DNA from: an uncultured Pelagibacteraceae bacterium | Lineage (GTDB): Bacteria > Pseudomonadota > Alphaproteobacteria > Pelagibacterales > Pelagibacteraceae | NCBI GenBank assembly: GCA_902633185.1 | Contig: CACPFN010000003.1 | Coordinates: forward strand, 1 to 64,000 | DNA: 64,000 nucleotides | Direction of reading: 5' to 3' | Shown: positions 36,500-45,661 of the stretch, in pieces | Position numbering within the stretch: position 1 is the stretch's first letter | Layout: each line of letters opens with the position of its first letter | Notes under the pieces: generated by a model | What the model saw: the letters and a program-made list of their open reading frames with translations, nothing else | Database searches by the model: none | What the model was told of the DNA's origin: nothing | Program-made: the position numbers and the translations under genes

Positions 36500-37855
36500 T
36501 CACTTACTGACTACTTCTCTTGTATTTGCGTTGTAAGATTCTGTAAATGGAATATCAACTACAACTGCATCAACTGGTTCCCCATGTTTATCAGAATATT
36601 TTTCTGGTAGATGGACTTTAAATTTCGATCCAACCTTACCTCTTGGAAAACCATTTGCATTTAGCGTGCCATCAAATGGAACATATCCCATAGCAATATT
36701 TTTCCCCTTTTCTGGGTGATACCATGGAGAAGTTATAAATCCTACAGGCTCACTGCCGTTCTCTGAAATTAACCAAAAATCTGGAGCATATTCTTCAATA
36801 GGTTTTCCTCCTAATTCAAGTCCAACTAATTGAAGTTTGTAAGGTTTATGACCTGCTTTTAAATCAGCTTTCATTTTCTCGAGAGCTTTTTTACCAACAT
36901 AATCAGCTTTTTTGTTCCATTCACCTTTTCCAGATAAAGAAACTTGATATCCAAGATTACATTGAAAAGGATTATGCTCATGATCCATATCTTGTCCCCA
37001 TGAAAGAATTCCAGCCTGAATTCTTCTATGGTGTGCAGGAGCAATCACCATTAAGTTATGTTTTTTACCTGCTTCAAGAACAGCATTCCACATATCTTCG
37101 GCATATAAAGTTGCTTCTCTTAAATATATTTCAAATCCAGACTCGCCTGAAAAACCTGTTTGAGAAATAATACAACTTCTTCCACCAACTTTTGCAGACG
37201 CCAATCCATAAAAAGGCATGTTGTCTATGTCAACTTCACTTCCACAAAGATCTTTCATTAAAGCTTTTGCTTTAGGACCTTGAATTTGCACAGGACAAGC
37301 ATCTATTTCATTAATTTGAACATTAAACCTTTCATCTGCATTTACTCCTTGCAAATATAATCCAATATCACTATCTGATAAACTAAACCAAAATTCATCT
37401 TTAGATATTCTTAAAAGAATAGGATCATTTAATACTCCTCCATATGCATTACACAAAATTACATATCTTCCTCTCATTGGAGAAATTTTTGTAGCATCTC
37501 TTGTAATTACATAATCAACAAATTTTTCTGCATCTGGTCCTTTAACTTGTATTTGTCTTTCAACTGCAACATTCCACATTGTTACATGATTTTTAATTGC
37601 TTCGTACTCAACCATTGCACCACCATCTTCAGGTTTAACATAGCCTCTCGGATGATAAATTCTATTATAAACAGTTGCTCTCCAACATCCTGCCTTCATA
37701 GATAAATGCCAGTATGGTGATTTCCTTACTCTCGTTGATATTAGCATTTCAACTTTAGTAGGTCCGCTTTGTCTTAAATTATATGGTACTTTTCTATCAG
37801 ACTGATCTACTGATGTTGTATGTCTTAGTTTACTATAGTCAAATTCATTAGACAT
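36500..37855 (-). CDS. GcvT-fold folate-dependent demethylase-like protein
   Basis: 451 residues, longer than the DmdA-type (about 370). It has the GcvT core (V-Y-N-R near the start, I-Q-V-K-G-P-D-A-E-K, I-S-Q-T-G-F-S-G-E-S-G-F-E-I-Y) and a C-terminal GCV_T_C-like domain. The length and layout resemble the LigM/vanillate demethylase branch as well as other uncharacterised GcvT proteins. Start codon overlaps metF-like stop by 8 bases, so the two are one unit. The expected reaction is methyl transfer from an unknown donor to THF. Glycine cleavage is unlikely, because no gcvH or gcvP is near. Confidence 0.75.
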   Translation of the reverse strand: MSNEFDYSKLRHTTSVDQSDRKVPYNLRQSGPTKVEMLISTRVRKSPYWHLSMKAGCWRATVYNRIYHPRGYVKPEDGGAMVEYEAIKNHVTMWNVAVERQIQVKGPDAEKFVDYVITRDATKISPMRGRYVILCNAYGGVLNDPILLRISKDEFWFSLSDSDIGLYLQGVNADERFNVQINEIDACPVQIQGPKAKALMKDLCGSEVDIDNMPFYGLASAKVGGRSCIISQTGFSGESGFEIYLREATLYAEDMWNAVLEAGKKHNLMVIAPAHHRRIQAGILSWGQDMDHEHNPFQCNLGYQVSLSGKGEWNKKADYVGKKALEKMKADLKAGHKPYKLQLVGLELGGKPIEEYAPDFWLISENGSEPVGFITSPWYHPEKGKNIAMGYVPFDGTLNANGFPRGKVGSKFKVHLPEKYSDKHGEPVDAVVVDIPFTESYNANTREVVSK

Positions 37856-38576
37856 AGTTATTCTCCTTCAACCACTTGTTAGTTTCCTTCAAGCCGCCGA
37901 ATGTATAAATGTGGAAATAATCAGTATGCGATTTAACTTTCCCAATTAAATCATTAGGGTCTTTAGGTTTCAATAAATCTAACGCCTTACTAAAATTAGA
38001 TTTAAGAAAGTTAATGGAATTTTTTGCCCCTACAATATTAGCAAATTTAATTAAGCTAGATATTTTCATTGGCCCAGTTATTCCAACATGAACTGGTATT
38101 GTTTGTTTTGATATAAAATCTATAATAGGCTGAGTATCCATTAGCCATTGTGTAACTATATAATCAGCATAAGGCTTTTTATCTATCATAGCTTTTTCTA
38201 AATCAGAGTCGGATATATCAGGACTCCCCTCGGGATGTCCAGCAATTCCAATCTTAATACCATCAAAAAATCCTGTCTCTAACATTTGATACGAGCTATC
38301 AAATTTTCCAATCGGGTCACGACTTCCACCTATAACTAAGACCTGCTTAACACCCAAATCTTTACATCTAGAAACATAATCTTTTAGCTGATTTTCATCA
38401 TTTATTGACCTTGCTGGGAAGTGAGGAACTGGATTAAATCCCTCTTTAACTAACTCTCCAGACTGTTGAGCGGTCTCTTTATAATCACCCCCAGGTAGCA
38501 TTGTAACATAAACATCTTTTACCTTTGGCAACGTGCTTAAATCAGTTTTAGGACCTATTTCTAAAGAAAAATTCAT
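37848..38576 (-). CDS. MetF-like methylenetetrahydrofolate reductase family protein
   Basis: 242 residues, shorter than MetF (about 290). It begins with S-L-E-I-G-P-K-T-D, then V-L-V-I-G-G-S-R-D (about residues 80-88), G-I-A-G-H-P-E-G and an I-V-T-Q strand, all typical of the (beta/alpha)8 FAD barrel. It probably oxidises 5-methyl-THF to 5,10-methylene-THF, drawing off the product of the adjacent GcvT protein, as ligM and metF are paired in lignin-degrading sphingomonads. A folate-binding relative without reductase activity is possible given the short length. Confidence 0.75.
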   Translation of the reverse strand: MNFSLEIGPKTDLSTLPKVKDVYVTMLPGGDYKETAQQSGELVKEGFNPVPHFPARSINDENQLKDYVSRCKDLGVKQVLVIGGSRDPIGKFDSSYQMLETGFFDGIKIGIAGHPEGSPDISDSDLEKAMIDKKPYADYIVTQWLMDTQPIIDFISKQTIPVHVGITGPMKISSLIKFANIVGAKNSINFLKSNFSKALDLLKPKDPNDLIGKVKSHTDYFHIYTFGGLKETNKWLKENNYV

Positions 38577-38680
38577 AAGTAAATTCTTAATTATTTTATA
38601 TTCTGTGTCTATAAAAATATTAAACAGATGAACACATTGTAACCCATTGTCATGATCTGAAAATTTAATTAAATTTAGTC

Positions 38681-39898
38681 ATGGAAAATAAATTATCTCA
38701 AATTACAGAATTATTCTCCAAAACAAGACAACAAACTCTATCTCTGTGCGAGAACTTAGAGGCTGAGGATATGGTCATACAGCCCAGCAAAAATGTTAGC
38801 CCACTTAAGTGGCATCTTGGTCACACCACATGGTTCTTCGAAAAATTCATCTTGTCTGAATTGGATGAAAGTTACAAACCTTTTAACAAGGATTATAATT
38901 ACATATTTAACTCGTATTATAATTCTGTAGGTGAGTTTAATCCTAGAAATAAGAGAGGTTCACTAAATAGACCGCTATTAAAAGATGTAGTTAATTACAG
39001 ACATTATGTAACTGAAAATATTATTGATTTTTTAAAAAGAACAAAAAATAACAGAACATCATTTTTAGTTGAACTAGGTTCAAATCACGAACAACAGCAT
39101 CAAGAATTAATGTTAATGGATATTAAAAATATTTTTTACAACAATCCATTGATGCCGACTTATAATTCTAACGACGATAAACCAACTGCTAAAGAAAAAA
39201 ATGAATTAACATTAGAAATCGCTAAGAAATTTAAATATGGAAATGACGAAGATATTTTTTGTTACGATAATGAATTACCGGTATCTGAAACGCAATTAGA
39301 TCCTTTTAAATTGTATTCATTTGTTACTAATGGAGAGTGGAAAGAATTTATTAATGATGGTGGATATAAAAATCATGAGTATTGGTTATCTGATGGATGG
39401 GACTTTGTAAATAATAATAAATTGGAAAGACCAATGTATTGGATAGATAATAATAATTATTTTACATTAAATGGTGTAAAAAAAATTGATAATGAAAAAC
39501 CAGTTTCTCATATAAGTTTCTATGAAGCGGATGCTTTTGCAAGATACAAAAACAAAAGATTACCAACTGAATTTGAACTAGAATATTTTTTAAAACAATC
39601 TGAGAAAAAAGGTAACTTTTTAGAAAATAAAAATTTTCATGAAGTTGAAGAAAAAGCAGACGATGTTTATGGAAATTTATGGGCATGGACAAGCAGTAAT
39701 TACACGCCTTATAAAAAATATAAACCATATGAAGGAAATCTAGGAGAATATAATAATAAGTTTATGTGCAATCAGTTTGTCTTGAAGGGCGGCTCACATT
39801 CTACATCTATTAATCATATCAGAGCATCTTATAGAAATTTCTTTTACCCAAGCGATACTTGGCAGTTTTGTGGTGTCAGACTAGCTGATGACATCTAG
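38681..39898 (+). CDS. egtB: Ergothioneine biosynthesis protein EgtB
   Basis: 405 residues in two domains. The N-terminal DinB-like part has W-H-L-G-H-T-T-W (His45, His48) and later N-H-E-Q-Q-H-Q-E-L-M (about residues 133-142), which supply the three-His iron site. The C-terminal FGE-sulfatase domain ends with V-L-K-G-G-S-H and R-A-S-Y-R. The enzyme joins hercynine and a thiol (cysteine or gamma-glutamylcysteine) with O2. It shares a TAGTG overlap with egtD. No EgtC or EgtE gene is nearby. Confidence 0.9.
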   Translation: MENKLSQITELFSKTRQQTLSLCENLEAEDMVIQPSKNVSPLKWHLGHTTWFFEKFILSELDESYKPFNKDYNYIFNSYYNSVGEFNPRNKRGSLNRPLLKDVVNYRHYVTENIIDFLKRTKNNRTSFLVELGSNHEQQHQELMLMDIKNIFYNNPLMPTYNSNDDKPTAKEKNELTLEIAKKFKYGNDEDIFCYDNELPVSETQLDPFKLYSFVTNGEWKEFINDGGYKNHEYWLSDGWDFVNNNKLERPMYWIDNNNYFTLNGVKKIDNEKPVSHISFYEADAFARYKNKRLPTEFELEYFLKQSEKKGNFLENKNFHEVEEKADDVYGNLWAWTSSNYTPYKKYKPYEGNLGEYNNKFMCNQFVLKGGSHSTSINHIRASYRNFFYPSDTWQFCGVRLADDI

Positions 39899-40860
39899 TG
39901 ACTAATTTAAAATTAATAAACATAAACAATCAAATTCAAGATGATAAAAAATTAATCTTGCAAGGATTATTAAATAGAAAACAAAAATATTTACTGCCAA
40001 AATATTTTTATGATGAAAAAGGTTCAAAGTTATTTAATAAAATTACAAACCTTAAAGAATATTACCCAACAGATAAAGAGTTAGAAATACTTGGTAGTTC
40101 ACAAAAAGAGATAAGAAAGAAATTACCAATTCATTCAACAATTGTAGAATTTGGAAGTGGCTCAAATAAAAAAATCAACAAATTTATAAAATCATTAAGC
40201 AAACCCAAAGAATATATTCCTATAGATATTAGTAAGGAATATTTGTTTGAAAATGCATCAATAATTGCAAAAAAATTCTCAGATTTAAAAGTAACAGCAA
40301 TATGTGCTGACTTTAGTCAGACCAATAGATTAAATAAAATTTTAAAAAATAAAAAAAAAATAGTCAGTTTTTTTCCAGGATCTACCATAGGAAATTATTT
40401 ACCTAAAAATGCAAAAAAAATATTAAAAAATTTTTCAAAAATCATAGGTAAAAATTCTTATTTAGTAATTGGGGTAGATTTAATCAAAAATAAGAAGATA
40501 CTTGAAAATGCTTATAATGATAAATTGAGAGTAACAGCTAAATTTAATAAAAATATATTAAATGTAGTAAACAAAATTTGTAATTCAAAATTTCAAACGA
40601 AAGATTTTGAACATAAAGCGTTCTACAATTTAAAAAAAAATAGAATTGAAATGCATCTTATCTCGAAAAAAAATTTCACGTTAAAAATTAATAAAAAGAA
40701 TATTAAATTTACCAAAGATGAAACCATTCATACTGAAAATTCTCATAAATATTCAAAAAATAATTTTGTTAAATTAGTTAATAAATCTGGCTTTAAAGTC
40801 TTAAAATATTTTACTGATAAAAAAAATTATTTTGGAGTTTTTTTATTAAAAGTGAAGTAA
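39898..40860 (+). CDS. egtD: L-histidine N-alpha-methyltransferase EgtD
   Basis: 320 residues; the start is a GTG that overlaps the egtB stop by one base. The SAM site F-G-S-G-S-N-K-K is at about residues 78-85, followed by I-P-I-D-I-S-K-E and F-F-P-G-S-T-I-G-N-Y, all EgtD-family motifs. It trimethylates histidine to hercynine, the substrate of EgtB. The sequence is very Lys- and Asn-rich and contains a poly-A run of ten bases without losing frame. Confidence 0.88.
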   Translation: MTNLKLININNQIQDDKKLILQGLLNRKQKYLLPKYFYDEKGSKLFNKITNLKEYYPTDKELEILGSSQKEIRKKLPIHSTIVEFGSGSNKKINKFIKSLSKPKEYIPIDISKEYLFENASIIAKKFSDLKVTAICADFSQTNRLNKILKNKKKIVSFFPGSTIGNYLPKNAKKILKNFSKIIGKNSYLVIGVDLIKNKKILENAYNDKLRVTAKFNKNILNVVNKICNSKFQTKDFEHKAFYNLKKNRIEMHLISKKNFTLKINKKNIKFTKDETIHTENSHKYSKNNFVKLVNKSGFKVLKYFTDKKNYFGVFLLKVK

Positions 40861-40868
40861 GTTTTATT

Positions 40869-41498
40869 ATGGCGCAAAAAGACGTAGGTAACAAAATTCC
40901 CATTTATAAGTTAAAAGACACCGATGAAGTGATGAAATATTACGATGAATGGGGAGATGGTAATAAATATGATAAGGATATGGTCGATTGGAATTACACC
41001 GGACCAAAAGAAACAACAAAAGTATTTTCAGAATTCCAAAAAAACAAAGACGCAAAAATTTATGATGCTGGTTGTGGAACTGGATTGGTGGGTGTTGAAT
41101 TAAAAAAATATGGTTTTAAAAATTTTCATGGGGCAGATCTTTCAAAAAAGTTATTAGAATTAGTACCAAATGATCTTTATGAAAAGCTTGAACAAGTAGA
41201 CTTGAATAAACCCATTAACAAAAAAGATAACGAATATGACTCTGTTATGTGTGTTGGTACATTTACTTTTGGACATGTAAAGCCACCAGCTTTGGAGGAA
41301 TTTATCAGGATTACAAAGAATGATGGATTTATCTGTTTTACTATTAATGAGGGAATACATGAAGAATATGGTTTTGATAAAAAAATTGAACAACTTAAAG
41401 AGCAAAATAAATGGAAAGAAATAAAATTTTTTAAATCAGATTACATTGCGAGCAAAGACGTAAATGCTTGGTTAGGGTTATATCAAGTGATAAAATAA
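40869..41498 (+). CDS. Class I SAM-dependent methyltransferase
   Basis: 209 residues. The SAM motif I is Y-D-A-G-C-G-T-G-L-V-G, near residues 63-73, followed by an acidic G-A-D-L-S motif II loop and F-I-C-F-T-I-N-E. It starts 8 bases after egtD, so it is probably co-transcribed with the ergothioneine pair. The substrate is unknown; it could methylate an ergothioneine-pathway product or a downstream small molecule. Confidence 0.8.
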   Translation: MAQKDVGNKIPIYKLKDTDEVMKYYDEWGDGNKYDKDMVDWNYTGPKETTKVFSEFQKNKDAKIYDAGCGTGLVGVELKKYGFKNFHGADLSKKLLELVPNDLYEKLEQVDLNKPINKKDNEYDSVMCVGTFTFGHVKPPALEEFIRITKNDGFICFTINEGIHEEYGFDKKIEQLKEQNKWKEIKFFKSDYIASKDVNAWLGLYQVIK

Positions 41499-41501
41499 GC
41501 C

Positions 41502-42677
41502 ATGTCAGAAATTTACAATATTATAGATAAACAAAAGTTAGATATTGTATCTAAACCAATTAGTGAAGCTCATGGTTTACCAAATGAATGTTACATCAGT
41601 AAAGAATATACTTTAATTGAAAGAAAAAAATTATTTGAAGATAAGTGGATCGTCATTGGAGTTGGAAGTTCTATTCCAGATGAAGGTGATGTGAAACCAA
41701 TTGATTTACTTGGAATACCCTTACTTATTGTTAGAACTAAAAATAAAGAAATAAAAGTTTTTCATAATATTTGTAGTCATAGAGGAGTTAAATTAGTTAA
41801 GGAAGCTGGAAAAATTAGAAATGTTATGAGGTGCTCATATCATTCATGGTCATATGACTTAGAAGGAAAATTAGTTGCTACACCTCATATAGGAGGCATG
41901 AATATTCATCAAACACCTGAATTTGATAAATCAAAAAGTAATTTAAAAGAGATAAGATCATATATTTGGTTAGATCTAATTATGATTAATATTAACAACA
42001 ATGAAATTTCATTTGAGGATTATATTAGTCCTTTAAGTCAAAGATGGGAAAAATTTTGGCCCTTAAAAGATAGAGAATTAATTCATCATGCAAATGATTA
42101 TGGTTATTTTAAATTAGATGCAAAATGTAATTGGAAATTTGCAATTGAAAATTATTGTGAGAGCTATCATTTGCCATGGGTTCATCCAGGATTAAATTCT
42201 TATTCAAAATTAGAAGATCACTATCATATTCAAGGACTGCCAAATCGTTTTGCTGGACAAGGAACAGTTGTTTATAATCCAAGGTTTGAAGGAAAAGAAA
42301 AGTTTCCTTGTTTCCCTAACTGGCCGAAAGATAAAGAAAATATAGCTGAGTATGTAGCGTTATTTCCAAATGTAATGTTAGGAATTCACAAAGATCATTA
42401 TTATGCTTATTGGTTAGAGCCAATAAATCACGAGTTTACAATAGAACATATGGAAATTTATTATGTAGGAGATGAAGCGGCAACTTCAACAAAATATAAA
42501 ACTTTAAGACAAAAAAATCACAAACAATGGGAAGATATTCAAAAAGAAGATGTAGATATAATTCAAAGTATGCAAATAGGTAGAAACTCTCCAGCTTATA
42601 ATGGTGGTAATTTTTCTCCAAAGATGGACAATCCAACACATCATTTTCATAAGTGGGTTGCTGGTAATTTAATTTAA
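41502..42677 (+). CDS. Rieske oxygenase alpha subunit, quaternary-ammonium type
   Basis: 391 residues. The Rieske cluster ligands are C-S-H-R-G (about residues 88-92) and C-S-Y-H. The catalytic iron site is N-W-K-F-A-I-E-N-Y-C-E-S-Y-H-L-P-W-V-H. A Glu takes the place of the usual bridging Asp, as in carnitine and related quaternary-ammonium monooxygenases. It may demethylate or hydroxylate a betaine-like compound. No reductase gene is beside it; the plant-type ferredoxin at 45658 could supply electrons. The position 3 bases after the methyltransferase and in the egtBD run suggests a betaine of the hercynine or ergothioneine kind as a possible substrate. Confidence 0.75.
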   Translation: MSEIYNIIDKQKLDIVSKPISEAHGLPNECYISKEYTLIERKKLFEDKWIVIGVGSSIPDEGDVKPIDLLGIPLLIVRTKNKEIKVFHNICSHRGVKLVKEAGKIRNVMRCSYHSWSYDLEGKLVATPHIGGMNIHQTPEFDKSKSNLKEIRSYIWLDLIMININNNEISFEDYISPLSQRWEKFWPLKDRELIHHANDYGYFKLDAKCNWKFAIENYCESYHLPWVHPGLNSYSKLEDHYHIQGLPNRFAGQGTVVYNPRFEGKEKFPCFPNWPKDKENIAEYVALFPNVMLGIHKDHYYAYWLEPINHEFTIEHMEIYYVGDEAATSTKYKTLRQKNHKQWEDIQKEDVDIIQSMQIGRNSPAYNGGNFSPKMDNPTHHFHKWVAGNLI

Positions 42678-42692
42678 AGTTAAAACCTAAAA

Positions 42693-43103
42693 ATGAAAAT
42701 TATATTAATCATGGGACTTCCAGGCGCGGGAAAAACTACATTAGCTGATGAACTTGCGCCATTGTTAAATGCAAAAAGATTAAATGCAGATGAAGTAAGA
42801 AAAGCTGCAAACGATTGGGATTTTTCAGAAGAGGGAAGAACAAGACAAGCAAAAAGAATGGCTGAATTTGCAATAAAATTAAAAGACGAAGGAAACTATG
42901 TGATTGCAGATTTTATTTGCCCAACTCCAAAAGCAAGAAGTTTATTTCCTGCTGATTATGTAGTTTGGGTGGATACAATAAAAGAAGGTAGATTTGATGA
43001 CACTAATAAAATGTTTGTTAAACCAGAAAAATATAATTTTCATGTTACCACACAAGATGCTAAGTCTTGGGCACCAAAGATTTTAAAGGAGATAAAAAAA
43101 TGA
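42693..43103 (+). CDS. Short APS-kinase-like P-loop protein
   Basis: 136 residues, well below the roughly 200 of CysC. The P-loop G-L-P-G-A-G-K-T-T is at residues 8-16. Kinase landmarks N-A-D-E-V-R, W-D-F-S-E-E-G-R and A-D-F-I-C-P-T recall the adenylylsulfate kinase family. SAR11 is reported to lack assimilatory sulfate reduction, so phosphorylation of APS for that route is unlikely. It overlaps the nucleotidyltransferase gene by four bases. Substrate unknown. Confidence 0.7.
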   Translation: MKIILIMGLPGAGKTTLADELAPLLNAKRLNADEVRKAANDWDFSEEGRTRQAKRMAEFAIKLKDEGNYVIADFICPTPKARSLFPADYVVWVDTIKEGRFDDTNKMFVKPEKYNFHVTTQDAKSWAPKILKEIKK

Positions 43104-43474
43104 CGTATCAATGGGATAACAAAAAACCAACAGCTCAAATGTTAGGAAGATGGCAACCGTTTCATGATGGTCACTATACTCTATTTAAAGAAATTATAAA
43201 AAAAACAGGACAAGTATGTATTCAAATTAGAGATGTACAAGGTGTTGATGATAACCCATTTGATTTTGAAACTGTCAAAAAAAATATTGAGGAAAAACTT
43301 AATCCAGAGTTTGAGGGCAGGTTCAAAATTATGCTTGTCCCTAATATTACAAATATTTGTTATGGTAGAGGTGTTGGATATAAAATTGAAGAAATAGTTT
43401 TGTCTGAAGAAATTCAAAAAATTTCAGCAACCAAAATTAGAGCTAAGATGAGAGAAGAAGGAAAATTAAAATAA
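43100..43474 (+). CDS. Small nucleotidyltransferase (HxGH-type)
   Basis: 124 residues when started at 43100, chosen because AAGGAG stands 7 bases upstream and the ATGA overlaps the kinase stop. The nucleotide-binding loop is G-R-W-Q-P-F-H-D-G-H (HxGH motif near residue 22-25), and the C-terminal I-S-A-T-K-I-R matches the ISxTxIR motif of this superfamily. It transfers a nucleotidyl group to an unknown acceptor. Together with the kinase it resembles a miniature sulfate-activation pair, but no sulfurylase signature was seen. Confidence 0.75.
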   Translation: MTYQWDNKKPTAQMLGRWQPFHDGHYTLFKEIIKKTGQVCIQIRDVQGVDDNPFDFETVKKNIEEKLNPEFEGRFKIMLVPNITNICYGRGVGYKIEEIVLSEEIQKISATKIRAKMREEGKLK

Positions 43475-44248
43475 GTGACTGTAAAAATAAACAAATTATC
43501 TCCAGGTGTTAAAAGAGTTTTAATTAATGATCCAAAAACTTATAATTCATTATCCTACAAAACTCTTTCATCTTTATTAAAGACATTCAAAAAATTAGAT
43601 AATGATAAAGAAACAAGGGTCATTATTTTAGAAGGAGCTGGAAAAGGATTTAGTGCAGGCCATAACTTAAAAGAGGTAAGAGGTATAAAAAATAGATCTA
43701 ATCATCTAAAACTTTTTAAACTTTGTTCAAAACTTATGATGCAAATTGTGGAGGGAAACAAACCAGTCATAGCAAAAGTTCATGGTGCTGCTTATGCAGC
43801 AGGATGTCAATTAGCTGCCAGTTGTGATCTTGCATATAGTACGAACTCAGCAACGTTTGCTACACCTGGAGTAAAAATTGGATTATTTTGCAGTACACCA
43901 ATGGTTGCTGTCAGTCGAAAAATTAGCAGAAAAAGAATGATGGAAATGTTACTTACCGGTGATCCAATTAGTGCAAAATATGCAAAGGAAATTGGATTAA
44001 TTAATGATCACTACAGTCCAAAAATATTGAATAAAAAAGTTTTAGATATTGCAAAAAAAATATCTTCAAAATCAAATTTAACTATCAAAATAGGTAAAAA
44101 AGGTTTTTATAAACAATTAGAAATGCCCCTTAACAAAGCTTATGATTATACAAGTAAGATGATGACACTTAATATGTCATCTTATGATGCCAAAGAGGGT
44201 ATCAGTGCATTTATCGAAAAAAGAAATCCAAGTTGGAAAAACAAATAA
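43475..44248 (+). CDS. Enoyl-CoA hydratase/isomerase family protein
   Basis: 257 residues starting at a GTG directly after the preceding stop. The crotonase core is intact: A-G-K-G-F-S-A-G-H-N-L-K oxyanion loop (about residues 55-66) and V-H-G-A-A-Y-A-A-G-C-Q-L-A-A-S-C-D second loop. The usual catalytic Glu after the second loop is not obvious, so hydratase activity is uncertain. It resembles the ECHDC3-like group. It is in the same run as the Rieske and kinase genes; substrate unknown. Confidence 0.75.
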   Translation: MTVKINKLSPGVKRVLINDPKTYNSLSYKTLSSLLKTFKKLDNDKETRVIILEGAGKGFSAGHNLKEVRGIKNRSNHLKLFKLCSKLMMQIVEGNKPVIAKVHGAAYAAGCQLAASCDLAYSTNSATFATPGVKIGLFCSTPMVAVSRKISRKRMMEMLLTGDPISAKYAKEIGLINDHYSPKILNKKVLDIAKKISSKSNLTIKIGKKGFYKQLEMPLNKAYDYTSKMMTLNMSSYDAKEGISAFIEKRNPSWKNK

Positions 44249-44308
44249 CCATTAAGTTGAAGTCACTTAAAAAAAAGATTAAGTTGTAATTAAAGGAGAA
44301 AATCAATC

Positions 44309-45661
44309 ATGGATGGATGTTGTGGTCCTGGATATGCTAGTCCTGCAGAAGCAATAAAAGCACCAAAAGAAAAGCTTTTATATACTATAGCTATTTACAC
44401 AGGGACAGGAATACAAAAACCAGACTACTTAGCAACAGTCGATGTTGATCCTCAAAGTCCTACTTATTCTAAAGTAATTCATAGACTTGAAATGCCGGGT
44501 ATTGGTGATGAATTGCATCATATGGGATGGAATGCATGTTCTTCTTGTCATGGCGACTCAAACATTAGCAGAAAATATTTATTAGTTCCAGGTGTTAGAT
44601 CAAATAATATTTATGTTGTTGATACTGCATCCGATCCTAGAGCTCCAAAAATACATAAAGTAGTAGATGGATCTGAAATAAAGAAAAAAACTAATTTATC
44701 AGGACCACACACAGTTCATTGCTTAGGTTCTGAAATTATCATTTCTTTTCTTGGAGACGCTCGAGGAGAAGCGCCAGGAGGATATTTACATTTAAACAAA
44801 GATTTTGAAATTGTAGGTAGGTGGGAAAATTCAATGGGAGACATACCTTTTAGTTATGACTTCTGGTACCAGCCAAGACATAATGTAATGGTTAGTTCTG
44901 AGTGGGCTGCCCCAAATACTTTCATGCCTGGATTTGATTTAGAAGAAGTTGGTCATTTGAAATATGGTAGACGACTTCATGTTTGGGATTTTAAAAAAAA
45001 AGAGCCAGTTCAAACAATGTATTTAGGTGAAGATGGTTTAATACCATTAGAAGTTAAATTTATGCATAATCCTGATAGTAGCCATGGATTTTGTGGTGCA
45101 GCGCTAAGTGCAAATGTAATTCATTTTTGGAAATCAAAAGATGGAAAATGGGAATGGGAAAAAATAATTGATGTTGAAAATGAACCTCATCCTGATTGGC
45201 CAATCCCAGTGCCTGGAGTTATGTCAGCGATATTAGTTTCTATGGATGATAAATATCTCTATATAAATAATTGGCTTCATGGAGATATGAGACAATACGA
45301 TATTTCAGATCCACACAAACCAAAATTAACTGGTCAAGTTTGGATGGGTGGATTATTAGGAAAGGCTCCAGAAGTAAATGGCGTTAAAATTGCTGGTGGA
45401 CCCCAAATGTATCAATTATCTTTAGATGGTAAAAGGATGTATGTAACAACATCATTATTTTCTACTTGGGATAATCAATTTTATCCCGAAATAAGAAAGC
45501 AGGGTGGAGCAATGATTATGATTGATTGTGATGTTGAAAATGGGGGAATGAAAATTAATAAAGATTTTATTGTTGATTTTGGTAAAGAACCAAATGGACC
45601 TAGTAGATGCCATGAAAGTAGATATCCTGGTGGAGATTGCACAAGTGATATCTGGCTATGA
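44309..45661 (+). CDS. mtoX: Methanethiol oxidase / selenium-binding protein (SBP56 family)
   Basis: 450 residues. It begins C-C-G-P-G-Y-A-S-P and has W-N-A-C-S-S-C-H-G-D (about residues 72-81), G-P-H-T-V-H and a C-terminal H-E-S-R-Y-P-G-G-D-C-T-S-D-I-W, all SBP56 landmarks. The family oxidises methanethiol to formaldehyde, H2S and H2O2. No signal peptide is present, unlike the periplasmic bacterial MtoX, so it should be cytoplasmic. The stop overlaps the ferredoxin start by four bases. Neither MauG-like nor SCO-like helper genes are adjacent. Confidence 0.85.
   Translation: MDGCCGPGYASPAEAIKAPKEKLLYTIAIYTGTGIQKPDYLATVDVDPQSPTYSKVIHRLEMPGIGDELHHMGWNACSSCHGDSNISRKYLLVPGVRSNNIYVVDTASDPRAPKIHKVVDGSEIKKKTNLSGPHTVHCLGSEIIISFLGDARGEAPGGYLHLNKDFEIVGRWENSMGDIPFSYDFWYQPRHNVMVSSEWAAPNTFMPGFDLEEVGHLKYGRRLHVWDFKKKEPVQTMYLGEDGLIPLEVKFMHNPDSSHGFCGAALSANVIHFWKSKDGKWEWEKIIDVENEPHPDWPIPVPGVMSAILVSMDDKYLYINNWLHGDMRQYDISDPHKPKLTGQVWMGGLLGKAPEVNGVKIAGGPQMYQLSLDGKRMYVTTSLFSTWDNQFYPEIRKQGGAMIMIDCDVENGGMKINKDFIVDFGKEPNGPSRCHESRYPGGDCTSDIWL

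Noticed and set aside
36500..37855. DMSP demethylase DmdA call
   Set aside because: The protein is about 80 residues longer than DmdA and is paired with a MetF-like gene; a specific call is not supported.
43067..43099. Longer start for the nucleotidyltransferase gene
   Set aside because: The internal ATG at 43100 has AAGGAG upstream and an ATGA overlap with the kinase stop; the longer form has neither.
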